Shown in pieces: positions 33,318-45,025 of a stretch of 64,000 nucleotides of DNA (positions are counted from its first letter, which is position 1; every line of letters begins with the position of its first letter). Origin of the DNA: Hawksworthiomyces lignivorus (Eukaryota > Ascomycota > Sordariomycetes > Ophiostomatales > Ophiostomataceae). The stretch lies in the NCBI GenBank assembly GCA_002917075.1, contig NTMA01000094.1, positions 100,455 through 164,454 on the forward strand, in the 5' to 3' direction. The position numbers and the translations under genes were made by a program. The notes beneath the pieces were generated by a model. The model searched no databases. It worked only from the letters and a program-made list of their open reading frames with translations, and was not told the origin of the DNA.

Positions 33318-33920
33318 AATAGTGAGGTAAACAGAAGGGGCGCAAGTGTACTTGATCTAGTGAACTTAGTTCTTTTTTATGATATAAATTTGTTCTCTCT
33401 ATCCAGCGTGCTTTTTATGCGCATTTTAACGTCTGCATGTTAATACAGTGGCATGCTGGTATATCAGATAGTCTTTGTTCTATTGGGTGAAGATAGAGCG
33501 GAACTCTGACATGTACATGAGAACTTGGTTGTTGCCACCAGGGGGCTGAATTGAGAAATCCGGTAGGCATTCGGGTTTGCATTCTCCGGTGCGGAGTCAA
33601 CTCTGGCTCGCGACGTAGCACCTGCCTTAGCTTAGTCTCCAAACTGTCAAATTACAGCTCCCCCACAACTAGAGAGATAATGATACGGTGATAAGGCGCG
33701 CTCTATGCTCCAAGCGGATTTCTTTACATCAAGTGAGAGAAGGTCTCTGTCTTTTGCTGATGGTTGCATGACGCCAAGTGTTCTCGAGAAACTTCAGTAA
33801 TTGCGTCAATGCTCAATGACTACACATGACAATACCGTTAAATTACTAACGTGTACCTTTAACTACCGCAATTAACTACATGACCAATACAAAGAGTCCA
33901 TGAAATCGAGGATTTCAGAT
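33318..33920. other. intergenic region between tandem minus-strand genes
   Basis: This 603-bp spacer holds the aldolase promoter and the 3' end of the large regulator. No gene is supported. Confidence 0.5.
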
Positions 33921-36900
33921 TCAGGGCCAAGAACCTTCAGCCCCAGCATTAAATAAGGAGTTGGACCAAGTCCCAGAGAGCATACCGCTATTATGAGTTA
34001 ACATCTCTAATAACGACTGGTCTTGGTCTAGAGGAAGATTGAGAAGATAAGAAGATCTATGAGGCCGTAGCATCCACGATGCGTCATCCATGGCCATGCT
34101 TGGGGCAGCAAATTCCAGCTGGGCTGATGCTTCATTTGTTGTGTCCTCCAGCTAAGGAAATGTCAGCTTATCCATAGAACGTGCTGTACAGTTTGAGATG
34201 ATAAATCCGAGATAAAAGGGGAGGAAGGAGACACATACGGCAAAGCTTGGCGAGGTCAAGAGGGTCTCAAGATCGGTGTGGAGTCCCGGCGATGGCTGTA
34301 ATGCACTAAACTCTGGGGGAACCCACCCCAAGCGTCGGAGCTGTTCAGATATTTCTGGGTTTTGCTCGAGCAGTTGACCAATGTCGACTGTTCCAGCCCT
34401 TCCCGAAACCCCGTTGCTTTGCGATGGGTCCGCATTACTGGGCCGACCGGTGTTGGCTGTTGGGTCCTTTGCACCGACACACCTTGGATGCCATTCATCC
34501 AAAAGCCTTTGCAGAACAAGTCCACTTTGTGCAGCACACCTCCAAGTGCGCCCCATGGAATTTAGGGCTGCAATGCACTCATCGACAAACGTAGTATCGA
34601 TTTCAGCGCTTTCATCATTGGCAACTCTTAGTAGATGGATAGTTCCTGCCGTGAATATGAATTGAGTCATAGAAATGGTACCATATTGAAGTCCAAAGGC
34701 TCGATCGAACAGCTGGGACAATTAATATTAGCGAATCTGTTCGGCACGTAGAACGATGAATGCAGCAATCGCCAGTTAGAAGTCCCCTGGCACCGAAGAA
34801 ATTCAACTCCGCACCTTAACTATATGCAAAAGTTTGTCTCTGGAAGTTTGTCAGCACTATGCAAGTAAATCTAGTGTCACATCTGGCTACGGGAGTTACT
34901 GACGCAGCTTGATTACACCTCTCAGTAGCAGTCACCATTGTAGTAGCAGCATTCTGAATTCTCTTTGCTGTTTGTTGCTGTAAGCTGGAATTATCACGGT
35001 AATCTGGGCGATTTAATAATATGACAGAGAAATGAAACATCATGTGCATGTTGAGAGTGTGCGGCGTTGTCGTCGGCGATGTCAAGCTTCGAAGCATTGC
35101 TTGGCTGACTCGAATCGGTTCAGGAAGTTCACTGTACCACTTTTCTATTAGTACACTAACTAGTTAGAATACCTTGAACCGTTGAATAAACTGGATAGTG
35201 GGAGATGAAAGCGTACGATATCTCATATTTCGCGTTCTTCGACTTTGCTGGGTCAGCTCCCCTCTGCTTAGAATATCTGTTGAGCAAGTTAATATTTGAA
35301 GCATAGTAGCTTGTTAATTTATCTACCACTGAGACAAAAGGGTGTAGTGGCAACTGCTGCGTACATGTTAATCTGAATACGATCAAGGATATTTGCTAGT
35401 TTGCACGTCCACGTAAATGTCGATGCCGTCCAAGAGATGCGGGATGGGCCGCCTTTAAACTTCCCTAGAGCGTACCACGGCCTGGCATCCTCTTCATCAT
35501 CAACAGTTGGAAAGGGCCCGTGCAAGCGTGAGAGGCTCGGGGCGGGCTGACGGCCCACATAAGTCGACCACAGCTTGTCTTGGACATACGTAGCATGCCA
35601 GACGCGATCGCGGGAGCGTTTGGACTCTGGACCTAGGATGCCCCTCTCCACCCAGGAAGAGATATCAGTGTCGAGGCCAACTAAGAGGTGCTAAGCATCA
35701 GCACGTATTACTTTTTGCTACAATGGTAATATGGCATCGAAGATTCGTAATCTGACTCACGTATCCGACTCAATCTCATGCCAGTTCCCGAATAGATGTA
35801 TCCCAAGCTTTGTCGGCCGCGGCCTGCATGATGTGACCCGAGAAGCATCAACCCACTTACGGCGCTTAATTTTCCATTTTCAATTTCTTCTTCAAAGTAG
35901 TTTGAAGCGTCGCGGGAGAGCGAATCGGATATGAGGTCGCGGTCGGCGTACGGCAAACCATCTAGGTACATCATTCCGATAGCGAGGATGACAAGATGCA
36001 ATAGTGGGCTGTAGTTGGACGTCCGCAGCTGCCGTCTAATAAATGTTCCTTCTTCAGGAACCTCTGTGTCCAAGTCTTGTCTGAAACGCTCTTCATCCAC
36101 CCACCAGCACCACGGGTTGAAATATGCGAAGAAAGCTCGGAGCGCTTCATCATGCATGGTGCTATCTATTTGATGCGAATGTTGCAGAGTTATCGTTCTT
36201 TCGCGGCTAGATATGTCACCACAGGTACGGGCTTCTCGAGATGTGGGATTGATTGGCGAGATGTCATCTGCAGGGAGATGCTGGAACATCGAAGTAGGCC
36301 CATACGCCCGGACTTCTCCAGTGGCATCATCAATCTGAACTAAGTCAATCATTGACTGGTTTACTTCAAATAGTGCATATACTTAAAAAGAAAAGGGAGG
36401 GTTCAAGAATACCTGGAGGTGGGAAACCGGCTCTTGCGCAGATTTTTCGTCAGAGGGTGTCGCTTGCGAGCGATAGGGCACCGTAGCGGATCTGTCAAGC
36501 AAATCTTCCTCTACGCCTTCAACACTCTTCTCTGCTATTATAGTATCTTCTTGTCGTTCTAGCATCCCTTCAAGCCAGGCGACACGATTCTCTAAGGCCA
36601 TGACGTATGCCTTGGACACAGGTCGACGCTTATCATGGGACGTATCATACGTACAGCTCCCTTGGTGCGAGATGCAGACGGCTAGATCGAGAGCGCAGTG
36701 TCAAAAACACATGTGTCATCAAAAATCAGAGAAGTTCACTCTTACCACATGACGGTCGCTTGCCATCACATCGAATTTTCCTATCCACTACAAGTCAGAA
36801 TGACCAAGCAGTATGATGAGCAACAAAGTGCTATGAAACACCAATCACGAACGGCCCTACATACTTTCGGCGGCATGGATTGCATGCTCTGCTGACGTGC

Positions 36901-37022
36901 TTGACACTTCTTCTTTTCGATCTATTACTTGATTCTGGCTCGTTATTGTCACTTGGAGACAAGCTCGTCTGGTATGTCAGATGGGGGGCCTGGGTTGCCC
37001 CAGGTGCATCAGCATCACGCAT
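33921..37022 (-). CDS. large Zn2Cys6 transcription factor with fungal-specific TF domain
   Basis: Nine exons on the minus strand: 37022-36865, 36780-36746, 36681-36413, 36355-35761, 35680-35327, 35276-35217, 35144-34900, 34712-34239 and 34151-33921, giving 806 aa. The zinc cluster is spread over three exons (CNPCRRKK, then IRCDGKRPSC, then VCISHQGSC) and reads C-x2-C-x6-C-x6-C-x2-C-x6-C once spliced. It is followed by a short coiled-coil-like dimerisation stretch (YVMALENRVAWLEGMLERQ). The middle homology domain has SSWVERGILGPESKRSRDRVWHATYVQDKLWSTYVGR, typical of this family. The 187-nt intron (34899-34713) is the longest and may hide a further small exon. The start may instead be at 37082 in the same frame. 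It sits upstream of the aldolase on the same strand and may regulate it or the sulfonate pair; that is inference. Confidence 0.83.
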
Positions 37023-37980
37023 GCTATGTTGGTGCGCGAACAATAAAGTTGGTATTCGAGTTAAATTGAGATCAAATTTCAAATGAGGAATTCGGTTTGC
37101 GTGGAGGAGTTCACAATGCTGGCTGAAACCTCCTCATAAGACGTTGAGTTTTGTATCATGGGTAGAGGATAAAGCAGCGAATAACTGGCAGATAGTCTGA
37201 AGAAGCTGCGGACGGAGGGAGCGAGAAGGAGGGGGTAGAGGGGCGTAGAGATCATACTAGTAGTGCGTGGTTCTGTATGAGTTACATCCGGGAGCGATAG
37301 TGCGCCTTGTGCGATGTATTACCTTTCCTTTCAGGGAATCGCTTCGCTAAGCCTATCCGATAAGCACACCCAATACGCTGAGCGACAGCTGTGCCTCATA
37401 CAGCCGCATGTAGCCATGTCATCAATGATGAATGCCAAAGGTTCTTTTTTATGTGGACAGTTTGCGGCCTATCTAATTATAACAATAGAATGAGTAGGTC
37501 GAGGAAAACGAACATATATATACGCCGCACCTAGATGTGAGATGACTTGTCTCCACTGAAACCGTACACTGCTGGCTCACATAAGTCTAAGAGTTCAGAT
37601 AGCGCTAGGGCCAGGCCCTCACCAAAGATCGAACAGATCTGCTGCAGCTTCGACCTTGTCTTGTCTTCCCTTGTCCTTTCTATTGTTTTTGCTCTATCTA
37701 ACCATTAAACAGTCATATTGCCAAAGCATACGGCCTTCTTGCTAAGATGCCTTCCTCTTAGAGAGCGACTATCCGTTGCCACCGCCATGAGGGGAATCAA
37801 CAAAGAGTCTCGGCTTTAGATTGGTTGCGGAGCACGCCGCTTCGAAATTTAAACAGAAAATGTATGAAGTACCAATATTCTCCACTTCAGCAGCATCTAG
37901 CGTCATCTTGCCCGCCTTCCCCAACACACACGCGATACCAATTCAGTGACAACACTATAATTCACCTCGCATAGTGGCTA
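37023..37980. other. intergenic region
   Basis: Upstream region of the large regulator, about 0.95 kb up to the HET relic. No gene is supported. Confidence 0.45.
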
Positions 37981-38541
37981 CTTGTTAATAGAACTTAGTA
38001 GAATTACCGCCAAAAGGCGCCAGTGACAATGCAACATCACTTTATCACTACGGTATACGTAATAAAGCGTATTAAACGTCAAGATAAAACAGCGATCATC
38101 GTCCACATAGGCAGCACCTACGTGTTTCCACCAGATATACTTGACATTTATGCCAATAATTTTCGATATGGTTAAGCATAGAGACTGTTTCGTCCCGAGA
38201 AGGGACCATTCTCGGCTATAAAACACAATGTTTCGAGGAGCAAGAAGCTCTTGAAGAGTCCATCCACGCGTAAACCACCATCTTTCAAAAAAGACGATAT
38301 CACATAAATCGTCTTCGGTCACCCTGTGATCTGTAGCCATTGACAAAACATCGTGCAGCCGTTGGTTGACAAAAGCCAAAAGTACATTTAGAAGTACCGA
38401 TATATCAGGAAGACAGACGCAGCATACTTGAGCCGACATTTACCGCCGGAACATAGAGCTGATTAATTCAGGAAGTTTTGAAGAGCTTATCTTGTCGATG
38501 CAGTTTACATCAACCCAGGTATAATCGTAGCCGTACACTTT
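37981..38541 (-). pseudogene. degenerate HET-domain (heterokaryon incompatibility) gene fragment
   Basis: The minus strand encodes clear pieces of the HET domain of fungal non-self recognition proteins: TWVDVNCIDK (codons beginning about 38517), then SMFRR, an in-frame TAA stop at 38442-38440, then the same frame continues with AQVCCVCLPDIS and FFERWWFTRGWTLQELLAPRNIVFYSREW. The expected residue at the stop position in intact homologues is usually an aromatic within FRWYKNA. The N-terminus and everything beyond the domain are missing, and the C-terminal tail to 37981 reads as drifted sequence. It is surrounded by A/T-rich DNA. This is a dead fragment rather than a working gene. Confidence 0.8.
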
Positions 38542-38556
38542 TGTCAATTCAAAGGC

Positions 38557-39178
38557 ATAAATAATTTTTTTTCATAACTTTTTTTTGAATTTATTGACGC
38601 ATTCTTAAAAGCCTACCTCTTCTTAACACCAGGTGTAGGAAACAATGGCAGAGAGAGGTATCTGACCCCCGAAGAACTCCTTCTATGCCGACGTTGTCGT
38701 GCCGAGAAGCCTCATAATTCAACTTTTTAGTAATATTTGAGGTCCTAGCTGCAATTAATTGAATGTGAAGTACGAAAAGAGAGTTCCTCAGATACCTAAC
38801 AATGCTTTATTTTCGTGGGCAATTATACCGCCTACCATACCTTTAGCTCACATTTCTTTGAAAGAATACCCTGACGGTGATTAATAGTGAACTGTATATA
38901 GTACTCCATAATTTATATCACTAATGTTTTAATCCCGCCAGTATTTTATTAGACTTTGATGCAACATATCTTTGTGCTATCTTTAGATTAAGTGTACCAA
39001 TATATGGCTATGTTTATTATTCTCGGTGCTAGCCACGTGCTGGTACCTGTTGGAACGAAAGTAATGTTTGAAACTCAACCAATGAACATCTACCATGCAG
39101 TACCAAGAGGCGATATAAAGATGCCCACAGTGACCCAGCTCAGTACTCCAACGACGGTGGAAAGGCTCGCATCACAAT
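38557..39178. other. A/T-rich intergenic region
   Basis: A/T-rich sequence between the HET relic and the protease 3' end. A 69-codon frame at 38992-39201 overlaps the protease tail and is not supported. Confidence 0.45.
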
Positions 39179-40086
39179 TTAACCAGTATACGAGACGATA
39201 ACATTGCTGCCAGAGAGAGAGGCAGAGGTCAAAACTTTGTTATTTTGTCGGATGTCAAGGAGAGTAGCACCAGACGGGCCGACAGAGCCGCTGCTACCAG
39301 TGGCGGTAGCGCCAGTGAAGGTGACTGTACCGAAATTGGCAAAAGGCACCAGAGAGCTACCCTCCTCAAAGTCCTCCACAATCCACTCGGCGTTGAGCTC
39401 TTCCAAGGAATTAGACTCGCTGCTAAACGAGTGCGTGACGGACTTGCCGGTGGAGACGTTCTCAACCACTGCCGTGCCAGCAGTCTTGCTGGTCGCGGTG
39501 ACACTGCCGAGTGTGCTGCGTTAATCTACGGAAAAAGAGGAAAACGGAGTTTCATTTTTGATTTTCTTTGCGGTGGAACTTACGTAACCGTGATGGTGTC
39601 ACCGGCTGAGATGCTGATGCCGGAGAAGGTATAGGCGTAGTCCGGATACCACTCATACCAGGCATCGTACGAGACCCTGCCGTTCTCGACGTAAAAGTCG
39701 ACACCAGTCTGCAGGATGGAGTTTTGCGCGGTGTCACCGTCGATACCGACCCAAGCAGACGCGGCATACTCCGTGGAGGACGAGCCGCCTGAGGGTGCCT
39801 TGGGCGTCGGCACAACGAATGTGCCCGTGACCGACTTGTAGCCAGTGCCGATAAGGACGGCGCCAGACCAGTTGGAGCTGTACGAGACCTCAGCGGTGTC
39901 GTTGCCCGCAGCAGCCCCCTCAATGGCCACCCCGTCGGCCGGAATAAGCGGCTTGCTACGGCCAGCGCGGGCAGCGATAGCAACAGCCTCACGCTTAGCA
40001 AACCGCTCTCGGCGCTTCTCGGTGAAGCGGGCACCGAGGGCAGCCTCTGCGAGGAGAAGTGCGCCAACGACGGAGAAGAATTTCAT
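39179..40086 (-). CDS. secreted G1-family acid endopeptidase (eqolisin, scytalidoglutamic/aspergillopepsin II type)
   Basis: Pepstatin-insensitive acid protease secreted for extracellular protein digestion. Two exons on the minus strand: 40086-39584 and 39515-39179, with a 68-nt intron, giving 279 aa. Residues 1-18 form a signal peptide (MKFFSVVGALLLAEAALG), followed by a basic propeptide rich in Arg/Lys to about residue 55. The mature beta-sandwich begins near YSSNWSGAVL. The catalytic Gln/Glu dyad of the family corresponds to the glutamine in ILQTGVDF and the glutamate in AEWIVEDF. Substrate-cleft residues WVGIDGD and WYEWYPDYAY are also present. The C-terminus (SNVIVSYTG) is the usual end. 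A TATA-like element lies on the minus strand about 50 bp before the start. Nothing nearby suggests a cluster. Confidence 0.94.
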
Positions 40087-42395
40087 GATTTCGGAGAAGT
40101 TTGAGTTATGTTTTATAATAAGTCTACCAGAATGAAATTTATAGAGCTTGGGCAGATAGACAGAAGTTTGGATTTAGGTTGCTGCTGGTATCCATGGTTC
40201 ATGAGACTGAAACAACACCGACGATATGTCATCCTTTTATATTCGCGAAGGTGCCACACGATCTTCCCCAGTCAATAGAGATAATGATGCCAACACTGCC
40301 AATGAGCTGAGAAACTCGGGGAGTGGCATGAATAGCGCACGTCTTGATAACTCTAGATGGCGACGGCATCAGCTCGCGTTCCCGTTCAGGAAAGTCTCAA
40401 TGTAACCGCTGCTCGCGAACCGGGTTTGCTGAAGACTATTGGGCGGCCATGGTCGTGATACAGGCTCGATGGTGCCTTTCAAGGCCACCTTAAAACGCAT
40501 TCGAACTGTCGATCTGCGAACGACCCGGGGTCGAGACCGACATGTGGACGTGCTAGTGAGACCGAAAGATCCGACCAGAGAACCAAAAAAAAACTTGGCT
40601 TGAGGAGAGAGAAGGCACCCTCCAGGAAGCGTCTCTAGGCTAGCCTGTCGGTGTTCTTATCATTTGCAAAATGAAACCTGAATTGTGCACTAGGGTGCTT
40701 GCCTATTTTGCGACCCATGTTCTTATTTAATAGGCATTGCTTATATATGGCTAACCATGGTTCGGAGTCCCGTGTCATTCTGAGCTGTCATAGGTTGTTG
40801 TCGAGATTGTCAGGGTCAATTTCGCAATCTCACAATAATCTGTGGCGGGAAGCGCCGTGGTCAAGCTAGACATTTTGATCTGCAATAGACCAGGGCGCAG
40901 TTGCTACCTTAGGTATATAAAAGGCTATCGTGACTGTTGCATTGCAATGCACGCCTCTGCCAGCTTTTGTGCCCTGCTGCGCTGGTCGGCCGTGGTTGGA
41001 ATCAGGAAGGTCGCTTTACAGGCACTGCATGGGTCAAGCCGCCATCAACAAAAGCGGTAGGTAAAAGCCGATCTATCTGGTGGCATGGCGGGGAAGACAG
41101 CAGAGAGCCATGGAATAGCGCACCATCTCTCCCCCCACGCATCGATTTCCTCTTTCGCTTTTAAAAAGCTTCTCGCAAGCCTTTGTCTAAGAGTCTTTTG
41201 GTAGAATCTTGATGAGCATATTTGACCAAAATGCATCACGAAACCTCGGCTGAACACTCTCTAAATGTCCACCTTCCCTTCCGGGCTACAACTCAACTGG
41301 TCGGAACAAGGGGATCGATGGCGACAGGTATGAATTCGATGACCGACTTGCTTTCGAGCTGTTGAGGAAAGAAGCCGCGAGAATGCCGCCTCATAAAATT
41401 GTCGTTCCATACGCGAGAGAAAGTATCGCCTCCTTCGAACGAATTGCACAACATTTCGACATTTAGCTTGTGCGAGACTGGAAGCGACACACCTGCACGA
41501 GTCTCTATTTGCCATGCTGCTTCTAAACATGCAATCAACTGTGCAGGTTGCGCTCCAGGCCTGATGAAGGAGGCTTCCGTTAGGCTCAAGCTTCGATCAG
41601 GCATAAGTGAACGAGGCTCGGGGCACAGTTCTTGCCGTCCGCATCGAGGCCAAAAGACACCCCGCGCTTCTTGGTCCTCTCGTTTCCTCCGTTTGGAAGG
41701 TCATAAAGTAGGTGTTTATGTGCTAGCACCGTAGATATCAGACGCTACCGCACATCTTCGAAAATGCCAAAAAGAACAGACCCTGTAACCGCCACAGCCT
41801 ATCTACTCAAGAAACCTGTAGGGGTGTGAACTTTCTGTTCGCAGTCGGTGATATTGTAGCATGAATAAGCATATTGGGACACCAGCTGTCTATGAGTGAA
41901 TTTCCCTAGGAGAGCAACGAGTTTGAAATCCCCCTAGGGTCCAAGTGCATCGATGTGCAAAAATGATAATGTGCAGCATCACAGTCTAAACGAAAGTCAT
42001 TGTCTCGATTTTAGACCTACGCTTCTACTCTTTGGAACCGCCGCTTCTTTGGGAATTTGGGGGACCACGATAGAATGATCCTAGACAAGTCTAGACCTGA
42101 AGAGGTTAGAGTTTTTGCGCGATGGACCTGTCTCGAACTGTCAGATTCGAAAGGTATTTCCACATGTCATATTTTCGGCAGAGCGTAGACGGAGACTTGG
42201 TAGCGGCGATCCGCCACCCTGCTCGAACGCTGCGCTTTACCAAATCGGCTGCCCATATCTGTAGTCACGATGACTGCTTTATTTCCCGAAAGCCTAGTCC
42301 CACCTATGCGAGCCTGTCTCCGCTTCTGCTGTTAACTGCGCAGTCGTTTTCCGATTTATTATCTAAGAACAGTTAAATTATCAGCTTTGTATTAT
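40087..42395. other. 2.3-kb region without a confident gene
   Basis: Contains the protease promoter and mixed sequence. On the minus strand a frame of about 100-140 codons (from about 41710 to 41293) has a balanced amino-acid composition and an antisense frame of similar length, but no motif or family that I recognise. A TATA-like AGGTATATAAAAGG sits at 40912-40925 on the plus strand without a supported gene behind it. Confidence 0.4.
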
Positions 42396-42917
42396 CTAGT
42401 TATCTAGAAGAATAAGTTGCCAACACTCTGCGACTAAGCGTGGTCCGTAACTAGTATGCTCTTTCTCAAGGATTAGACCGAAGCCGGCTTCTTCGTAGAG
42501 ACGGCGGGCCCCGACAAGTACGCTGAATGTCCACAGCTGGATCCGATCGTAACCCGACCCTCTCGCAAACCGGACACATTCCTGGATCAGCGCTTTAGCA
42601 ATCCCCGCTCCGCGCGCCTCTTTTTCAACTAATAGGAAGCGTAACTTGGCCGTTCCCTCCGACTCGCGATCTCTGACTAGCGCGATAGAACCCAGCGACC
42701 GGCCAGCACGCTCGGCAATCCAGCAGTTCTCCCTTGATGGCTCAAAGTTCTCGATGAAGTCTGCGCAGGCCCTGCAAGCGTCCGCTTCGATGAGCCCGTT
42801 CCAGCCATACTCCTGACTATAGACTTGGCCATGTCGCGAAATAATCCAGCCAATGTCGCCTGGGCGGAAATCTCGCAAGGTATATGCTTTTGCAGCGACC
42901 GCGCCGTTCTCTGCCAT
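42396..42917 (-). CDS. GNAT family N-acetyltransferase, bacterial-type
   Basis: Intronless 173-aa protein with the full GNAT fold. It transfers the acetyl group of acetyl-CoA to an amine of an unknown substrate. N-terminal YTLRDFRPGDIGWIISRHGQ and the segment SQEYGWNGLIEADACRACADFI, then CWIAERAGRSLGSIALV, the acetyl-CoA pyrophosphate-binding motif A (EKEARGAGIAKALIQE, with R-G-A-G-I-A), and the C-terminal LWTFSVLVGARRLYEEAGF. This arrangement closely resembles the acetyltransferase half of bacterial MarR-GNAT fusion proteins (RPGDIGW...SRHG...YGW), here without the MarR helix-turn-helix. The gene is GC-richer than its flanks. It stands alone, with no clear partner on either side. Bacterial origin is plausible but unproven. 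Confidence 0.85.
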   Translation of the reverse strand: MAENGAVAAKAYTLRDFRPGDIGWIISRHGQVYSQEYGWNGLIEADACRACADFIENFEPSRENCWIAERAGRSLGSIALVRDRESEGTAKLRFLLVEKEARGAGIAKALIQECVRFARGSGYDRIQLWTFSVLVGARRLYEEAGFGLILEKEHTSYGPRLVAECWQLILLDN

Positions 42918-43993
42918 GAGAAATTGCAGATATTTTGTGATATTTAGACAAAATAGGAACGAATGGTATATAGGTGCTCCTAAGATCCATCGAGAAGTGG
43001 AAATTAGAGTTATTCAAAGAGAAGAACTACGCGGAGTATACGTTGGATTACAGATAAGCACAGGTAAGCTGACCCAAGCGTAAGAGGTCGTCATTCGCGG
43101 AAGTGGCTTATCTCCAATACTACGACAAGACTTGTCAACACAAGAACGCACCGAAGACGGAACGTTTGTGAATATAGACACAAGCTTACCTTTAAAAAAA
43201 AAAAAAAGAATCGTATAGCCGTGTGCTTAAGACACAAACACAGCGACTAGAACTAGAAGGTTCATATCAGTAACACCCTTTGGCATATTACAGAAATGAT
43301 TTATGCCCCTAGTGCACATGCTATTACAGTGCAGTCTGCACGGGCAGTGCAAGAAACACATGCGTACGTCGATGCAAGTCTGCAAATTGTTCGCGATTGA
43401 CTTCGTAGTGCAGTTAGATTTTATAGAGTACATATGAAACGAAAAGGTTTTGCACTCCTTAGCAGAGAGCACATCTCGGGTTACAGCCGTGGCTAGGAGT
43501 AGTGGACAGACCGACTGTGAGTATGCCATTGCAAGAAAAGAATCTTCAGTTTTGAAATATCATATCAATGTCCCGTAGTTTATAGCACGCTGCCGGGCTG
43601 ATTGCGCGATGGGGCTGTTGTACCCCTTGAATAACGCCACGCTGGAGATTTTTCATCTCCAACAAATTTTCGCTACGCACCATGTTGGGTTCGCGTTGGG
43701 GATAGCCGCTCCACGTCACGCGAGTGCAGTGGATTATTGGCTACATACGCTGGTAAGCCCCACCGAACTGGGCCCCTGCACAACACACCGACCATCAAAC
43801 ACCACACCATGACATATTGTATCTAATATTAAAAGGCTACAACGACTTCTCGCAGCTCAATTTCCCTCTCCCCAAAACGCAAAAACCTACCTCAGTGCTG
43901 ATTGTGTGATGCATTATCAGTTCATCTAGGCAGGCACAGCCTTGCTGCGTTGCTCTAGAATCATACAAAACTAGCAATGCGGTGCCTCACAAC
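42918..43993. other. intergenic region
   Basis: About 1.1 kb between two divergent starts. A short A-run lies at about 43195-43207. A cysteine-containing 100-codon frame at 43227-43529 on the minus strand has no convincing signal peptide or family and is not called as a gene. Confidence 0.4.
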
Positions 43994-45025
43994 ATGGCAA
44001 AAACGTTTGATTTTAGCGACACCCCGCTGCGCGGCCGGCAGTGCGAGGTGTGCAATTCCAAAGGAAAATTGTTGCTCTGCGGAGGCTGTAAGGTAGTCAA
44101 CTACTGCTCCGCAGCGCACCAAACAACACACCGAGCGACGCACAAGCGACAGTGCAACATCATCAAGAAGAAGCAGGCAGCCATAGCTACTGAGGAAGCA
44201 AGACTGCGCGCCTTTACCGCTGACAGGTTTGATCCAGAAGAAGACTTGGACGTAATTATCGATAATTGCATGAGAAACGGGGCGTCGTGGCCATACTTGC
44301 AGAGTCGGATGAACCTAGTCGAAGCCATCCTCGGGATTTACACGACCACTGCCGTCTCGCAAGCCTTGGTTCACCTTTTCGAGCTGCTCCGGCTGCCCTG
44401 CGGCGATCAATTGGATGTCTGCATCCTCATCCCTGCTCTTTTGCTGCGTCTTGGAAGGGACCAAGAAAGCTACGATTTCGTCAAGTGGTCTATTGGCGAC
44501 CCCAATAACCTCTGGGAATGGGGCTCTTATCTATTTGAACATGTCCGGAATGTCGACGTCTTTGAGTCTTGCGATTTCTTTCTAAAGAATGCCAAGGACG
44601 TCAGGTCACTTGTCATAGTTACTCTCGTCAAGATTCGACTTCTTGTTGAGCTCCAATCAGTACAGGAAGTTAAACGAGCGACCCATGGCAAGCTTCCGCA
44701 GGAGTTGATCGACTTGATCCAACCGGATGTGGTTGGCGACTTTCTCCGTAGACGCCCCGAGGTCTTACAAGCGGCAGATCAGACGCAACACATCGTAGAG
44801 GTGCGAGAGCAAATCACCAAACTCTACGCGCGTGTCGACAACATGAACGAGCATATATGGCGTGCACTTATTGATCCAACTGCGGTCTTCCTAGCTAACA
44901 GGCCAAGTCATCCTACAGGCGATTTGGAGGTGGCGGAAAGCACCCTCCGGGATTCGTATATATCCTGGCGCGAAACGCCTGGTGCAATCGACATTATCCG
45001 AACTTTGGCGGGTCAGCATCACTAG
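43994..45025 (+). CDS. MYND-type zinc-finger protein
   Basis: Intronless 343-aa protein. The N-terminal MYND finger (residues 17-54) has the ligand pattern C17, C20, C29, C32, C38, H42, H50 and C54; MYND domains normally place a cysteine at the sixth position, where His42 is seen here (YCSAAHQ). MYND fingers bind short proline-rich peptides of partner proteins. The rest is helical and rich in leucine, without a SET domain or other recognisable enzyme. Fungal genomes carry many such MYND-only proteins of unknown role. The start at 43994 (ACAACATGGC) is the first ATG of the frame. No functional link to the neighbours can be seen. Confidence 0.82.
   Translation: MAKTFDFSDTPLRGRQCEVCNSKGKLLLCGGCKVVNYCSAAHQTTHRATHKRQCNIIKKKQAAIATEEARLRAFTADRFDPEEDLDVIIDNCMRNGASWPYLQSRMNLVEAILGIYTTTAVSQALVHLFELLRLPCGDQLDVCILIPALLLRLGRDQESYDFVKWSIGDPNNLWEWGSYLFEHVRNVDVFESCDFFLKNAKDVRSLVIVTLVKIRLLVELQSVQEVKRATHGKLPQELIDLIQPDVVGDFLRRRPEVLQAADQTQHIVEVREQITKLYARVDNMNEHIWRALIDPTAVFLANRPSHPTGDLEVAESTLRDSYISWRETPGAIDIIRTLAGQHH

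Noticed and set aside
41293..41710. Minus-strand frame of 100-140 codons in the protease-GNAT interval
   Set aside because: Balanced composition but no recognisable motif, and an equally long antisense frame; described only in the region note.
43227..43529. 100-codon cysteine-containing minus-strand frame, considered as a small secreted protein
   Set aside because: No convincing signal peptide, irregular cysteine spacing and no supporting promoter signals.
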